Origin: Chlorops oryzae | Taxonomy: Eukaryota > Arthropoda > Insecta > Diptera > Chloropidae | DNA: 64,000 nucleotides | Reading direction: 5' to 3' | NCBI GenBank assembly: GCA_020466095.1 | Contig: CM035808.1 | Location: forward strand, 24,448,796 to 24,512,795 | Shown: positions 33,429 to 44,193 of the stretch, piece by piece | Position numbering within the stretch: position 1 is the stretch's first letter | Layout of the letters: every line of letters begins with the position of its first letter | Program-made: the position numbers and the translations under genes | Notes under the pieces: generated by a model | What the model saw: the letters and a program-made list of their open reading frames with translations, nothing else | Database searches by the model: none | What the model was told of the DNA's origin: nothing

Positions 33429-34815
33429 ACACAGGCCGACATCAAAAATCCCCTTTGAAATTGAAGTAGTGATTCTATTAGATTTTTGTGTGCTGAAAAA
33501 TTGAAAATTTTCAAAAAAATTCCATCACGTCAGAATTTCGAGAAAATCGCGTAAGAGTTTTTAACGACCATTGCTTTTTTGAAACTCGTTTTGCTCGTAT
33601 ATGGCTTAAAATATTTAAAAATTTTTAAATCTTTTATTTTCTTAAAACATCATTCTATAATATGACATCAAAAATAACTAACAAAACGTTAAATGAATGG
33701 TGTAAAATGATGCTCAAAGTCGAAAATTTGATAATTTTTTCAAAGACTTTCAGTTTTTTTGGACTTTGAATGAACATAGCCCACCCATTAGCAGTCCCCC
33801 TTCCAAAACCGATATTTTTAATTGTTAGCCAATAAATTGTGTGTACATATGTCAAATCTAAGAACTGCAGCACAAACAGTTTCCACAATATAGAGGTTTT
33901 TCTAAAGCAACTCAAATCAGAGATTCGTATACATAACATAATACAAGCTGGAAATGAAAAATTCACTTGTTTTTTCGTTTGAAAAAGAAGAAATTACTAG
34001 ACCGATTTGAAATATTGGGTCAGGGAAAAATAAAGTTCTGATTAAAATTTGCGTAATTTCATAGCTGACTACGTTTACTGCCGCGACACAGCTCTTGGTC
34101 ACTATATAAGCTTGTATGTATGAATTTTAAGAGAAAATAATGAGCTCATTTGACCTCAAGAAGAACGAATGTTAATTTTGTTCACTCTATTATAAGCAAT
34201 TTATTTATTTCTGACCCAATATTTCAAATCGATCTAGTAATTTCTTCTTTTTCAAACGAAAAAACAAGTGAATTTTTCATTTCCAGCTTGTATTATGTTA
34301 TGTATACGAATCTCTGATTTGAGTTGCTTTAGAAAAACCTCTATATTGTGGAAACTGTTTGTGCTGCAGTTCTTAGATTTGACATATGTACACACAATTT
34401 ATTGGCTAACAATTAAAAATATCGGTTTTGGAAGGGGGACTGCTAATGGGTGGGCTATGTTCATTCAAAGTCCAAAAAAACTGAAAATCTTTGAAAAAAT
34501 TTTCAAATTTTCGACTTTGAGCATCATTTTACACCATTCATTTAACGTTTTGTTAGTTATTTTTGATGTCATATTATAGAATGATGTTTTAAGAAAATAA
34601 AAGATTTAAAAATTTTTAAATATTTTAAGCCATATACGAGCAAAACGAGTTTCAAAAAAGCAATGGTCGTTAAAAACTCTTACGCGATTTTCTCGAAATT
34701 CTGACGTGATGGAATTTTTTTGAAAATTTTCAATTTTTCAGCACACAAAAATCTAATAGAATCACTACTGCAAATCAAAAGGGGAGAATAAAATTTCAAT
34801 TTTGCAGGCCTGTGT
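33429..34815. mobile_element. 1.39-kb inverted-repeat element with near-identical 0.6-kb arms
   Basis: Ends ACACAGGCC and GGCCTGTGT. The arms 33429-34030 and 34215-34815 are inverted copies. The longest frame in each arm (33655-33966 on -, 34268-34579 on +) encodes the same 103 residues except two (V/I and I/F), so the arms differ at very few sites apart from a small indel near the outer ends. A unique spacer of about 180 bp separates them. The frames have no recognisable domain and are not called genes. No clear target duplication. Confidence 0.85.
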
Positions 34816-35250
34816 AATCGACCGATCAATAAAATTTTTTAACATGATGCTTATGGCTATAGAGGAAGCTTTCATGCCAACTTTTGTTCAAGTCCCGTAT
34901 GAATTTCGAGTGTAAGGGACAATTTTCGAAAAACGCCCACTTTTCCAATTTTCGAAAATTACATCAATTACCTTTAAGTATACTCAAATATCAAATTTCA
35001 CCACAATATCTTGAAAACTTCAGTTTCCAGAGCAGATTTTTTGATTTTCATAACAGACCCCAGTACTAGAGGTACCCTTAAAAATGGTCAGATCGAGGCC
35101 ATTCTCGAACTTGTTTCTACTTATGTCTCCGTGGACACGCATACCAAATTTCGTGGAGATAACTTAACTCCTTCGGTAAAAAAACTGTATACAAACATAC
35201 AGACAGACGGACTGGGTGTTATATTAATACCCTGAGTCGGGTATAATTAA
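34816..35250 (+). mobile_element. R1 repeat family, right part
   Basis: Contains CAGTACTAGAGGTACCCTTA, CTTATGTCTCCGTGGACACG and the CAGACAGACGGACTGG run, all with counterparts in the 20281-21152 copy. It ends near ACCCTGAGTCGGGTATAAT. Confidence 0.6.
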
Positions 35251-35282
35251 ATATTTTAAAAATTAATTTAAAAAAATATTAA

Positions 35283-35440
35283 CAAAAGCCCATGAATGTT
35301 GTTCAAGTGTCCAATCAATGTTGAACTAAATGTGCGAAATTCTGTAATTTTTCGCGTCGTTCTTTTTTTAACACTGCGCCATGGCTTTTCATTCGGCGCA
35401 CCACAAACTAAAGAACCATAGGGTACATTAGCTTGTGGAG
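35283..35440 (-). pseudogene. Decayed duplicate of the last Ns3 exon
   Basis: On the - strand it reads PYGSLVCGAPNEKPWRSVKK, matching PDGSLVSGAPSEKPWRNVKK in the intact Ns3 exon at 37415-37633. A frameshift follows; in the shifted frame the end reads NFAHLVQH against KFAHLDQH. The non-coding sequence beyond the stop also matches (AAAAGCCCATGAATG occurs in both, at 35285 and 37385). It is therefore a genomic duplicate, not a processed copy. The rest of Ns3 is absent here. Confidence 0.88.
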
Positions 35441-35637
35441 TGTTTTCTTTTTTTTTTTTTTGGAAGATTATGCAACTAACCATGAGTCCAATAACTATCC
35501 ATCGAGGTACAGGAAGTGATCACACCCGTTCATATTACGGAACAACACTCAATACATAAAGAGTGCTAATCAAGTTACAGCACTTCTGAGCATCATTTTA
35601 ATGGAGAGAAGAAAAAACATTAAAATTTAATTGCAAT

Positions 35638-36543
35638 TTACAATTTACCTTTATTAATTTTTCGCTTATGTTGGAAATTTTCAAGAGCTTTTATTTGTAT
35701 TTCGTCCAGTCTTACATCACGCAAGTATTCTATTTCTCGCGAGAAACTCTTTGAGAAATTCTCTCGGATCGGTTCGAAAAGCAAACGTTTGGAAATTTTT
35801 AATAATTTCGGCGAAAGCAAAGAAAATTCTTTAATTTTTGGCCAAAATTCTTTGTCTAATTCCTCGATTTTGAAAACTCTTGCTGCGAATCCATACTGCA
35901 GCGCTTCGCTCGCAGATAATCGTGCCCCTAAGGTCAGAATTTCCGTTGCTTTTGATCGACCGAATATAAGTGGAAATAAATACGACGAGGACATTTCGGG
36001 AACAAGACCAAAACGAGTGAAAGGCGCCTCGAAAAATGCATTCTCCGTACAGTAGACAATATCACAGAGAGCGGTTAATGTAAAACCCACTCCGATACTT
36101 GCTCCATTAACCAATGCAATCAAAAGTTTCGGACAACATATGAAAGAATTCGTTAAAAGGCGTAAAATATTATTTGTTTCTTGATTCAAACGTCCTCGTT
36201 TCTTTTCCCGTTCGACAGGATCCGCTTCGCAATCGCGTAGAGCCTTGATATTAGCAGCAGTTGCGGAAATATCAACTCCTGAACAAAAGGCATTGCCGAC
36301 ACCCGAAAAGACAACGATTGTTATCGTTGGATCTGTCTTGGCGATTTGCAAAATCCGTATCAATTCAAAGCAGGCACGTCCATTCAAAGCATTCAGAACT
36401 GACGGTCGATTGAGACGCACATACAAAACTCGTTCCCACCGTCGTTCGATCAAAAGCTCCTTGTACGAATTGGGATATGTGTCCACAGACGCGTATCCAT
36501 CGGTTGCAGCGCACTCCGAACTGTTCATATTCGCGTTTGGCAT
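35638..36543 (-). CDS. Enoyl-CoA hydratase/isomerase family protein (ECI2-like)
   Basis: Intronless 301-residue member of the crotonase family, most like delta3,delta2-enoyl-CoA isomerases that move double bonds during beta-oxidation of unsaturated fatty acids. Seen: LNRPSVLNALNGRACFELIR (start of the fold), SGVGNAFCSGVDIS and ALVNGASIGVGFTLTALCDI (the two oxyanion-hole regions), and FGLVPEMSSSYLFP with the Glu expected to be the isomerase acid/base. The C-terminus is GKL, only a weak match to a peroxisomal PTS1 signal, and there is no N-terminal acyl-CoA-binding domain. Start ATG 36543 follows no other in-frame start. It lies about 0.9 kb downstream of Ns3 on the same strand. Isomerase rather than hydratase is inferred from the single Glu. 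Confidence 0.88.
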   Translation of the reverse strand: MPNANMNSSECAATDGYASVDTYPNSYKELLIERRWERVLYVRLNRPSVLNALNGRACFELIRILQIAKTDPTITIVVFSGVGNAFCSGVDISATAANIKALRDCEADPVEREKKRGRLNQETNNILRLLTNSFICCPKLLIALVNGASIGVGFTLTALCDIVYCTENAFFEAPFTRFGLVPEMSSSYLFPLIFGRSKATEILTLGARLSASEALQYGFAARVFKIEELDKEFWPKIKEFSLLSPKLLKISKRLLFEPIRENFSKSFSREIEYLRDVRLDEIQIKALENFQHKRKINKGKL

Positions 36544-36810
36544 CTCACTGAAATGCGAGAGCGTGAAAATTGAAAGTTAAATGGTCCGTGCGTATGTATG
36601 TTCGTACAAATGTGTATATTTAATTCAAGAAGCATTTTATTATGACAACAGGTTTATCAGTAAGTGTGTTTATCATAATATGGTTTCTGTTTTGCTGTAT
36701 TGCTTTACATAAAAAAAGTTGATAACTGATAACTTGGTACCTTTGATCTCTCTCAAAGTAGCCACCCAATGCGAAATGAATTCAAAAGTGACTTGCATCA
36801 TGTTTATCAG

Positions 36811-37005
36811 CCGGGGAATTTTTCTCTGCGGATTTGAAAAATTTCTCTCATCCTAAGCACACTGGAGAAGTTAATATAAAGGATCCAAGTGCTTTGAATC
36901 GTTTTAAGCAAAGGTTATAACTTTTTGTCTTTTACTGATGCTTAGAATACTTCCTTTTTTCCGCGGGAACAAATTTCTGGGCAATATAAATTTAGAATGG
37001 GGCTG
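36811..37005. mobile_element. Foldback family F, copy 1
   Basis: Starts CCGGGGAATTTTTCTCTGCG and ends near AAATTTCTGGGCAATATAAA. Related copies are at 52714-52915, 54361-54572 and 56164-56341. In the better copies the end is GGGGAAAAACTCCCGAGGAA, inverted to the start. Confidence 0.7.
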
Positions 37006-37079
37006 TATTTTTCTTCGAAACAAATGAAAATTTCATTCCATTCCATGTCTGAAATAGTTCCTTATTAGACCTCGGTATC

Positions 37080-37260
37080 CAGTACTGAGTACGATTAAAT
37101 CGATTCACAAATTTGTTTTTACTCTGTATACAAAATTTCATTAACATAGCTCAAGGAAACTGTAGTCGGACAGACAGACAGACGAACAGCTGCGATTCTT
37201 CTGGTGACGCTGATCATTTCTATAAATATCTATCCTACTTATTAAAAGTAGGAAATCTTT
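37080..37260 (+). mobile_element. R1 repeat family, partial copy
   Basis: CGGACAGACAGACAGACG, followed by TTCTTCTGGTGACGCTGATC, matches the equivalent part of R1 at 20281-21152 read on the - strand. Confidence 0.55.
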
Positions 37261-37414
37261 TTCTATGATTTTATTTTATATCTTTAACTCAAATTTGATA
37301 AATTTTTCCATCGATCGAATTCATAATTCTACTCTATTTTATTTCGAGGAGGTTTTCGCATTTGCCAATTAAATATTTACAATAAAAGCCCATGAATGGT
37401 GCTCGAGTGTCCGT

Positions 37415-39744
37415 TCAATGTTGATCTAAATGTGCGAATTTATTCCGCAATTTCTCACGATGTTCTTTTTTCACATTACGCCATGGCTTTTCACTCGGCG
37501 CACCGGAAACTAGAGAGCCATCGGGGGCGACACGTATATGGGGGAAATTACTTCTACCCTTGACATAAGCTTGTGCAGTGTTTTTATGAAAGAATTTATC
37601 ATCCAATTCTTTGGATGTTGTAGTCCTGTTGATCTAATAGAAACGAAAAAGACCATTTTATTGGAATCAATAAGAATCCACACACATACACAGGATCTAA
37701 TAGATTTGCACTTACTCGCATTGCACGTTGCTGTTGGCCAGGAAGTTGCTGCTCGGAAATTTCCTTACGCACTCTCGCAGGGAATGTATGGTACTCTTCT
37801 TGTGAAAGATTTGGTGGGGCAACACAATAAAGTAGCTTGCCATTAACATAATCCTTGCAAACATAACGCGCCGAACGTGACTGATCCGGCTGACCGTTAG
37901 CAGTCATGAAGCCGCGCATATCTAGTGAGGGAGTTAAAATGAACGGAATGAGTTTCTACACAGAATATATTGAAGGAATCTTTATAATATTACAGCCATA
38001 AGCAAGCAACAATTCTTCTGAATGCGGTGGTCTGTTTGGATCTTCCGGCTCCATTGGCTTTGCTATAACGATACCATATTTATCCTCCAGAACATGACGC
38101 GGTATACGCGAACAAAGTAAATTTACAGGGGGAACATGATCGCGCATCTACAAGCAGAAATAGATTTACCTTGTTGTTGGACTAAATCAAATTTCTGCTC
38201 ACCTGATCGATTGGCAGTATTCCATTCAGTATCATATCGGCTTTTGTTAGGACAAAGCTTGGCATTACTAGACCGGGGCAATCGCACAACATAAGATCCG
38301 AGTCAAGATATAAGGTCTGAAAATGTTTTGTCTTGCCAGGTGTCGCCGAAACGCTGACCTTTTTTACAGTCATCAAAGCATTTATTGTACTACTCTTGCC
38401 AACATTAGGATAGCCAACGAGCCCGATTGTCGTTGCATTGGGATTGTACCTTTTCATCGTGTTTGGATAAATATGTTTAAAGAATTCAATAAGCTCTTGT
38501 CGTGATAGAACATTTGAGCTGTTTTTTATTTTACTCGCGCTTTCTTTATCATTTGGTTCCGGGGAAAGTTTTCTTTCTATCGCATTAAGTTGTTCTTCCA
38601 GTTTATCCAAGGAATTGTGAATCTCTTCAGCGGATTTCTTAACACTATCCATCGATATTGTTTCCTCTTCGGTTAGTGTTTTAGCCAAATCCAATTCCTT
38701 TTTTAATTCTTCCTCTGCTAAAGTTGCAGAAAAGAATGCCGTACGTATGCCTTCACTATCGAAAAATGCCGCCCAATGTTTGCGCTGCTGCTCCGTCAAC
38801 AGATCCGACTTATTCACCAATATCATGTTCATTTTCTCTGCATTGATTTCCTTTACATAGTTCTCCAGATCCACGTTGCGAAAAAGAAGTGGATTGCGTG
38901 CGTCGACAATTTGCACAATGACATCCGAACGCTCAACGACACGCCACAATTGACGCCAGAATTCCAAATTCTTTTCGTACGGCGTCAACAGGAACTCCTC
39001 GTCCTCCTGCAATTGCGCCAATGAACGCCTCCATTCTAAGAAGCTATCGTTTTCCGCACGCTCCAACTCTTCCGCCGTCATCTTGGTATTCCATTTGGGT
39101 CTCCTGGGAATCTTCAGTAAATCACGATTGTCTTCGTGCTTCTGCTCCAATTCCTGGCGCTCGGTCTTCGTAAGTAGTCCAACGCCTTCCTTTGGATTGA
39201 TGAACTTTATATTGAGCTTCTCCGCTTGGAATTCCGTTCCTGCCATTTCGGCTGTGCGCAAGAAATCTTGAAACGACGATTCCTCCGTCACGGAGGCCAG
39301 ATTCAGTCTTCCCCAGTCGTAACCGTCTTGAATCTCCGTCGTGTGGAGCTTTATGATTGAAATTGAAAATACTATATATCCCACTAATCACTAAACCGGC
39401 ACAATTCAAAATTTTTTCAATCACTTTTTTTCATGTTCGCCAGCACTTTACTGCACGAAAAGGAACACTTGGAAAATTAACATCGATATTTATTGATTCT
39501 GCAGTTAATTTAGAATAATAAAAATTTAGAAAAGAAATTGATTTTACAGGCATCGAGAGTTTTTCCGAGAAATGCAAAATTTTGAGTTGTGCCGATTTAG
39601 TGATTAGTGTGCGATATGTCTTTCGTTGTTGTTTTTTCTTCTTACCATGCTGTTGTTGTCGACTTTTCTCTGCGCTCTGCGGCCGAATCGGTCCTTGATT
39701 AGTTGGCGACCCAGGTTGCTCCCTGCTTTGCTATTTTTCCCCAT
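37415..39744 (-). CDS. Ns3: Large subunit GTPase 1 homologue (LSG1 / nucleostemin 3)
   Basis: Cytoplasmic circularly permuted GTPase that releases the export adaptor NMD3 from the pre-60S ribosomal subunit (known of the LSG1 family). Seen: five exons, 39646-39744, 38203-39348, 37994-38147, 37716-37921 and 37415-37633, all with GT/AG borders in frame, 607 residues in total, about the family length. Start MGKNSKAGSNLGRQLIKDRF is the typical basic LSG1 start. The permuted order of motifs is clear: NKSD (212-215), then GYPNVGKS (345-352), TPGKTKH (369-375) and DCPG (389-392). DARNPLLFR precedes NKSD. An acidic coiled insert lies between NKSD and the P-loop, as in LSG1. The acceptor of the last exon is CTATTAG at 37634; the nearer ACAG would break the frame. 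A damaged copy of this last exon lies at 35283. Confidence 0.95.
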
Positions 39745-39944
39745 TTTTTATTTATTAAGAAAACACTTATACATACTTTGAAAATTTTTAAATGCGTGCT
39801 CCCTCTGGGGATACTCATAGAGCTGTAACAAACCGTATGTATTCGTTACTGACCAACGGGTGCGCCATATAATACCGGGTAACGAAACGTTACTCACGAA
39901 AACATTTCGTTACTCGAATTATTCGTACTGTGCGATTTTTCAGC

Positions 39945-40220
39945 TTAGACGACGTCGCGACAGAGCCGGAGCCAGGAAGTGCGGAGTATGCTCAGCATGA
40001 CCAAGACATCGCTGAGCATGCCCAAGGCATGCCTGAATCATATAGGAAATTCTATTTTCAAATAATCATAAATACCATTGTTTGGATTTTGTTCAATAAA
40101 AAGGTTTATGTGGGAATATGATTTTGTTTTTCTGGAGTTTTGTTTCTTTTTGCTTATTTTTGGATGCTCAGCATGCCCAGCCTTTGCGTTCTGGCTACGG
40201 CTCTGCGTCGCGTTAAGGGA
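39945..40220. mobile_element. Foldback around CGACGCAGAGCCG / CGGCTCTGCGTCG
   Basis: Left GTCGCGACAGAGCCGGAGCC pairs imperfectly with right GGCTACGGCTCTGCGTCGCG, and ATGCTCAGCATG occurs in both arms. Confidence 0.6.
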
Positions 40221-40339
40221 AAATCAATTTTAATCAACGTGGTGGCGTAATTTAGTTTTAGGGCAAACGCAATATTTAGGTTCACAGTGTGGAAAAGTGA
40301 AACAATGCACCCTAAGCAGGTTGGAATGTAACTTAAGGT

Positions 40340-40730
40340 CTCGACGTGCGATGGTTCATAGCATGCGATCGAAAGTATGCGATAGATCGCAAATGGAGAC
40401 CGCTTATAGCTGATGGCATGCGAGACATAGCTTGAGATATCGCATGCCATCGCTTGCGATGGGCTGTCACTTTTGAGTTTTTTTTATGTTGTTTTCTTTT
40501 CTGCAAGAACGGATTTACCCAGAATGTCGTGTTTTTGTTTTCTTTTTTACTCTTGATTTAAAAGATTGCAATGCCTTAGCGCTTCTTAGCAGCGAATTTT
40601 CTGGTTTAACGCCATCTTAAAATACTCATCACATACTGAAATTTGCCCACTCAAAAAATTCTCTCTACCTGCTGCCATCGCAAACCATAAAATTTGACAG
40701 ATGGTATGCGATGAACCATCGCACGTCGAG
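40340..40730. mobile_element. 391-bp MITE with perfect 20-bp ends
   Basis: Left CTCGACGTGCGATGGTTCAT and right ATGAACCATCGCACGTCGAG are exact inverted copies. GCATGCGAT motifs recur inside. Non-coding. Confidence 0.85.
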
Positions 40731-40849
40731 TTTCACTGTTATAAAATATCAGAAGTAACTGGTAACGATACGATAGTAACGAGTACTAATTGTTAAAGTA
40801 ACGAGTACGTACGGGTACTTTTTTGTTCGTTACTTTTACGGCTCAATAT

Positions 40850-41377
40850 GTCGTCGTTCATACTATGAGACAAGACAAGCGAGAGACACGGTGAATTCTC
40901 TTTTGGTGTCTTATTCGTGTTCATACTAGTAAAAATTGTCTCTGCGACATTTGAAATAGAAGAAGAAACTGGTTTTATACAGTGCTGCCAGAAAAAATAT
41001 TTTGAAATACCTACAATCTGAATTAAAAATCTCCTACGCTCTTGAAATAAGATAAATAAATTATTATCACGGTTTTCGACAAAATAAGTTGGTCCAAAGA
41101 TCTTTTTTTAGAAAAAGTGTAAGCTATTCTCCACAATTTTTCGTATTTAATACTTCAAAGCTAGCTTTTTAAATTATTTCCGAAATCTGTAGATATGCTT
41201 CTTCATAAGAAGAGAATATTTACCCAAATATGGCAGCACTATTTTTATGATGAGAAGGACAAGCACAAAGCGTGTCGCCGAGTACGTAAGACACGTACCC
41301 CTCTCTCTACCTCGAACGTCCCTTGCCAACAACCACCGTGTCTCTCGCTTGTCTTGTCTCATAGTATGAACGACGAC
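40850..41377. mobile_element. 528-bp MITE with 44-bp inverted ends
   Basis: Left GTCGTCGTTCATACTATGAG continues with ACAAGACAAGCGAGAGACAC; the right end is its exact inverse for about 44 bp. TAT lies on both sides (possible 3-bp duplication). The long unbroken match suggests a fairly recent insertion. Confidence 0.85.
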
Positions 41378-41543
41378 TATACATCGATGTTGTACATCTT
41401 TTCTAATTCTGAAATGTTGTACATAACAAGGGCTCGGAAAAAAATGACGTAAACCATGTCCTAAAAATCCGTACAATGACCATAAAACTCCATAGAAAAT
41501 AATTTTTCAGATTATATAAACAACGCAACGACAAGTTCGCTAT

Positions 41544-41690
41544 TTACACGTTAAGACATTTCGATAATGAAACAAATTACCGTTGGCATGGGAGGCAGGG
41601 GGAAGAGAGAAAAACGCTCAAATGCCACATCCCCGAGCGTCCCTAGCCCGCAAAACGTGTGTTTCATTATCGAAATGTTTTAACGTGTAA
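41544..41690. mobile_element. 147-bp foldback element with local duplication
   Basis: TTACACGTTAAGACATTTCG and CGAAATGTTTTAACGTGTAA are inverted, continuing ATAATGAAAC / GTTTCATTAT. The interior AAAACGCTC...CCACATCCCCGAGCGTCCC is repeated just outside (about 41715-41757) as AAAACGCTTCC...CCACATCCCCGCGCGTCCC, pointing to a tandem duplication or an insertion within a repeated unit. Confidence 0.75.
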
Positions 41691-41959
41691 GTAGTGTAAA
41701 GGGACGAACGGTGAAGAGAAAAAACGCTTCCATACCACATCCCCGCGCGTCCCGAATCGACAAAAAGAAAATAAATGACAGAGGGAAAAGAGAAATTAAG
41801 CTCATAGGCGAATATTGCGAGAGCCCGAGGCGAGACACACACAAATTTCAATACTTTCAGGGCCAAGGCACAATAGCGTATAATTTTCATGAGTACTCCG
41901 TACTTGTTAGATTGGTACTTGGTTAAATATTTCATTAATAGAATTGAAATTAAAGCTGG

Positions 41960-42258
41960 AAACAGTCGCCGCGTATCGTATCGTGACGTTGCTGAAAAGA
42001 AGCAGTTAGTGGAACGCGGCAACGTATCAGATGTTTTTAAATAAAAAACCAAGCGATTTGGTGTTGTTTTGTGAGATTGGCTCTTCATGGCTCCTCATGC
42101 CAAACGTATCAGCTGACTAGTCGAAAATCGTAATTTAATGGGTTTGTCCGTCACGTTTTGATTCGTCATGAGTCATGACTGGTCACATATATACACAATT
42201 CTCATATACCCAGATCCAATCAGCTGACACGTCACGTTACGATACGAGGCGACTGTTT
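41960..42258. mobile_element. 299-bp MITE
   Basis: AAACAGTCGCCGCGTATCGT on the left and ACGATACGAGGCGACTGTTT on the right are inverted, and the match continues through GTGACGT / ACGTCAC with mismatches. A 156-codon - strand frame crosses its edge and is not a gene. Confidence 0.8.
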
Positions 42259-42700
42259 ACCGCTTGAGCTATCATCTGCGCGACGCAGAACTTTCATTTG
42301 AGATTGAAATGCATCACGCAAAATATTTGTGCGACGTCTCGCTCTCTCGCATTGAGCTCTCGCAATATTGGAATTGAGCTTTAAACAGAAAGCGGCCAGT
42401 ACACTATCACGTTTATTTGTAGTCAGGCGCAGCGTGATAAAAAGAATGACAGTGTGAAGGCAAACGCTTAAAAAATTGTTGTACACTCCTTTGCATCATG
42501 CAATGTAGGCAAAAATAATAATGTAAAGGCTGCTAAACAAATATCTTCAGAGATCAAAGTGAGTATTATTGTTTTAAAAATTTAAAAACATTTAAGAGAT
42601 GAACACAACTACTCATTTCAACGATACAATGCCCAAACAAATATACATACATACATACGTATATACGAACGGTCCAAGATTGCTAAAATTTTCTTTTAAA

Positions 42701-43423
42701 GGCCGGTATCGAGTAGATACTAATTTATCTTTGTGGAGTTAGCCATATATTTCACGCGCTAAGGTCAGCTGAGTTTTGTTTACATGTGAGCTGTCATTGT
42801 CAATGAACAGGAATAATTTCTTGAGGCCGATAGCCTCGGAAGCTAGTGCCTCCTATTTTTTTAAAGATTGCGTCTTAATTTATTAAGGCGCAATACACAA
42901 ATAATAATAATAATTTCTTGAATTTAAAAGTTAAAAATATGTCGCAAATGCAGAAATCGAAGATTGCAGAAACTTTGTTAATTGGACTTTCCGTGATTTT
43001 GCTAGCCCAGAAACTAAAAACAAATACCCATATACAAGGGAAATCCTTTACTTTTTTACATAGCAGTTGTTCAAGCTCGTAGCTAAAAATCGTTCTCCGC
43101 CTTTTTGGTACAGATGGTCCAGCTTCAGAAAATTGATCTTCCATGCCATCCATTCTTCAGCTTTTTTTTTGGCACGCTACGCAACTGCGATTCAGCCTTT
43201 TCGCGGTGGAATAAATGTAAAACACTTTATTTCACTGGCTAAACTAGTCTCCACTTTTCTCCAAAAGTGCGAAAAATTGCAACCCTGATGTCATTTCAAC
43301 AACACTGATTTCACTCGTGCTGGATATGGGTTTGCTAATTGACGGCTGAAATCCATTTATCGGGCTTTTAGCGCACTTTTTTTTATATGGAGTTTGACAG
43401 TTCATGCCTGCTCGATACAGGCC
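42701..43423. mobile_element. 723-bp TIR element with TTAAA flanks
   Basis: GGCCGGTATCGAGTAG and CTGCTCGATACAGGCC are inverted. TTAAA occurs directly on both sides (42696-42700, 43424-43428). It carries a short - strand frame with a MADF-like start (43025-43153), a combination seen in PIF/Harbinger elements, whose duplication is normally three bases (TWA). Confidence 0.72.
43025..43153 (-). pseudogene. N-terminal remnant of a MADF-like element protein
   Basis: Reads MDGMEDQFSEAGPSVPKRRR, then an EQLLCKKVKDFPCIWVF block that resembles the first helix of a MADF (Myb/SANT-like) domain. After about 43 codons the similarity ends in AT-rich sequence. It lies inside the 42701-43423 element, so it is likely the start of that family's DNA-binding accessory protein. 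Confidence 0.4.
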
Positions 43424-44085
43424 TTAAAGCCGGAGAATCCAATGCTAAATATGACACATCGTTCTGATATATAAAAAAGTACTCGGTAAGTGAACTTTTT
43501 ATTTTTGATAAGAAAATACAAAAAAGTATTTAAAATCCTAAATCCAAATAAAATGCTATGCACTTATCTACATGGAGGCTTTACTGTTTCCTCCAAAGTA
43601 AAACGTGTTAAGTTCATCCATGATTTCTTCCCTCTACTGCATTGATCTGACAATGTGAAGCGAGCAGGAACAAAAAAACATTTTACCGCCGGCTCCAGGT
43701 TGCTTAGGTGTGACACATTCCAATTTATCCCCTGAGACACCAAAAAATGCTGAGATATTCTGATATATGCTTTATCCTTTGCTGTAATAGAAGTTTTGGA
43801 TGAGCATTTCTAAGAAGTCTTGATGCATCCAGCGTATACCCTGGACCTAGCACGGGCTAACTACCCTTTCTTTCGGTCTCTGTAAAACTCACTTGATGGT
43901 GAGAAATTCGACAAGTTTTCCGCCGAAAAACCACAGAAGCTCTACACCGCTAGAGTCATGAAGCTACCCAAAAGTTCCTAGATAATAATGACTAATATAT
44001 CATCGAAAATTGATTTTGAATGAGGAAAATTACTCTTCAAAACTATAATATTGAACCGAGAATACGTTGTATGCAGTCGACGGCC

Positions 44086-44193
44086 TCCGTGCCGTAGATT
44101 GTTGAGATGCCAACTTACGAAGCGAGAGGCTCTGGCTACTGTTTTTCTTTGTTTTCCCCTCACTCGTGGCATCTCTCTCTACCTAACCTAACT
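44086..44193 (+). mobile_element. SINE-like unit, second copy, B-box deleted
   Basis: GTGCCGTAGATTGTTGAGAT, then GCCAACTTACGAAGCGAGAG, matches the head at 9005. TTTCTTTGTTTTCCCC and an end in CTACCTAACCTAAC match its tail. The B-box part is missing between the two. Confidence 0.6.

Larger units (their letters stand above)
39818..40846. mobile_element. hAT-like inverted-end element containing further elements
   Basis: TAGAGCTGTAACAAACCG on the left and CGTTACTTTTACGGCTCAA on the right are inverted, and both ends carry clusters of (T)CGTTAC / GTAACGA motifs. Inside are a foldback at 39945-40220 and a MITE at 40340-40730. No clear 8-bp duplication, partly because another element abuts the right end. 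Confidence 0.55.

Noticed and set aside
33655..34579. Two 103-residue frames on opposite strands with the same sequence
   Set aside because: They are the same segment in the two arms of an inverted repeat, with no recognisable domain and low-complexity AT-rich codons.
41618..42088. 156-codon frame on the - strand
   Set aside because: It runs across the edges of two unrelated inverted-repeat elements and a local duplication, so it cannot be an old gene.
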